Source: Chlamydiia bacterium
GTDB lineage: Bacteria; Chlamydiota; Chlamydiia; Chlamydiales; FEN-1388
Assembly: GCA_003170575.1 (NCBI GenBank)
Contig: PMZB01000303.1
Location: forward strand, 1-13,785
Direction of reading: 5' to 3'
Length of the DNA stretch: 13,785 nucleotides
Part shown: in pieces, positions 13,088-13,785 of the stretch
Layout: the number at the start of each line of letters is the position of its first letter
How positions within the stretch are numbered: the stretch's first letter is position 1
Made by a program: the position numbers and the translations under genes
The notes under the pieces: generated by a model
What the model was told of the DNA's origin: nothing
Databases searched by the model: none
Seen by the model: the letters and a program-made list of their open reading frames with translations, nothing else

Positions 13088-13785
13088 TTACTCATTTCCC
13101 AAAAGGGTATTAAATGTGGCGAGAGCTTGTTGCGAGTCTATGCGTGTTTGAGGATCCGGATCAAGCATAGAGGCAATAAATGCGTCCATTGGGTCGTTGG
13201 AGTTTACCAATGATTCTCTTACATCGTCCAAAACCGAATGATACTTTACAATCGCTTCCTTTGCCCAATAGGCATCTTCTGCATCATATTGAGCCTGTCT
13301 CAGACCACTGGCTAACTGTGGGTACAAAATCATTAGCAAAGTCATTCCAAACGAATAGATATCCATTTTGGGGTCGCTCACTATACTTTTATTTTTAGAG
13401 TGAGCATCAAGGTGTTCCGGAGACAAATATCCGGATGTTCCTATAGGGGGAAGTTTTGTGTTAGCTTTGAAAGTGTTCCCAAAATCGGCTAATCTTCCTT
13501 CTCCATTTTTACAAAGAATATTTTCTGGCTTTACATCCAAATGGACAAAACCCTTAGTATGCATAACCTTAAGGGCTTCTAGCGCATCTCTGCAGCATTT
13601 TTTTGCAAGGTTTATTTGTCTAGCAGTTATGGGCAACAGATCAAAACCAACAGCTTTTTCATCATATACTAATCCAAACACACTGCTATCGCATTTCTCA
13701 CACACATACCTGTCTTTTACAAGTCCGTATTTGCTGAAATATTGTACTTTTGTAATGCCTAAATGTCAGCGAGCGCCTAAAACCG
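13088..13785 (-). pseudogene. Second, interrupted copy of the Ser/Thr kinase gene (5' part outside window)
   Basis: This is a tandem paralogue of the kinase at 11620-13053. From GTG 13705 to TAA 13088 it encodes the kinase C-lobe: HLDVKPEN catalytic loop, an intact ADFG, GTSGYLSPE, MDIYSFG and TRIDSQQAL. Upstream the frame still matches the paralogue (ITKVQYFSK against ITKAQYISK), but a TGA at 13768-13766 interrupts it. Homology appears to resume beyond the stop in the same frame (VLGAR against QLGPT). The glycine loop, catalytic Lys and helix-C Glu would lie further right, outside the window. It is probably a pseudogene. Alternatives are a separately translated C-lobe fragment, readthrough, or a sequence error. 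It ends 34 bases before the intact copy starts and likely shares its transcript. Confidence 0.6.
13101..13740 (-). repeat. Kinase duplication, copy B (in the interrupted gene)
   Basis: This is the direct tandem repeat of copy A, in the same orientation and about 1470 bases upstream in the reading direction. The 39-base identical run is 13527-13565. The match fades near 13750-13785 but appears still traceable to the window edge. Confidence 0.85.

Noticed and set aside
1..13785. tRNA, rRNA or CRISPR array
   Set aside because: No cloverleaf-like clusters, rRNA-like stretches or regularly spaced short repeats were seen on either strand. The only clear long repeat is the kinase duplication.

Overview
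The window looks like a piece of a chromosome from a chlamydia-related bacterium (phylum Chlamydiota, probably a Parachlamydiales-type environmental lineage). This is inferred from the combination of a signal-peptide porin with a C-terminal Phe, a very large protein divergent from thrS that I think is lineage-specific, an LplT/Aas-type lysophospholipid transporter, and eukaryotic-like Ser/Thr kinases with possible host-directed features. No rRNA, tRNA or CRISPR array is present, so the assignment rests on protein character alone.

Left edge (1-1613): a partial minus-strand gene runs off the window. It encodes at least 465 residues: a globular N-terminal part, a proline-rich hinge, an Ala/Glu/Lys coiled coil and an acidic Pro-rich tail. 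Its promoter region is shared divergently with the next gene. Region 1614-3959: an MFS transporter of the LplT/Aas type carries a remnant acyltransferase domain that has lost its catalytic motifs. Its stop overlaps the stop of a convergent 205-residue protein of unknown function. Region 4066-5712: a porin-like outer-membrane protein on the minus strand is followed by an imperfect hairpin and then a strong intrinsic terminator. Region 5713-8655: a 980-residue minus-strand protein has a papain-like Cys box near residue 184. Its frame stays open for 50 codons after the stop and closes in a TAATG overlap with the porin start.

Region 8735-11627: thrS and sua5 form a plus-strand operon with an 11-nt overlap; both products consume L-threonine and act on tRNA. 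Region 11620-13785: two tandem minus-strand kinase paralogues. The downstream copy is full length, has a DLV in place of DFG, and has a basic bipartite stretch resembling a nuclear localisation signal. The upstream copy keeps DFG but is interrupted by an in-frame TGA and runs off the window.

The thrS-sua5 operon, the transporter and probably the porin are housekeeping genes. The Pro-rich/coiled-coil protein and the kinase pair look like accessory, possibly host-directed genes. No single multi-gene novel system is obvious. The most promising leads are the tandem kinases, the large papain-like candidate and the proline-rich left-edge protein.
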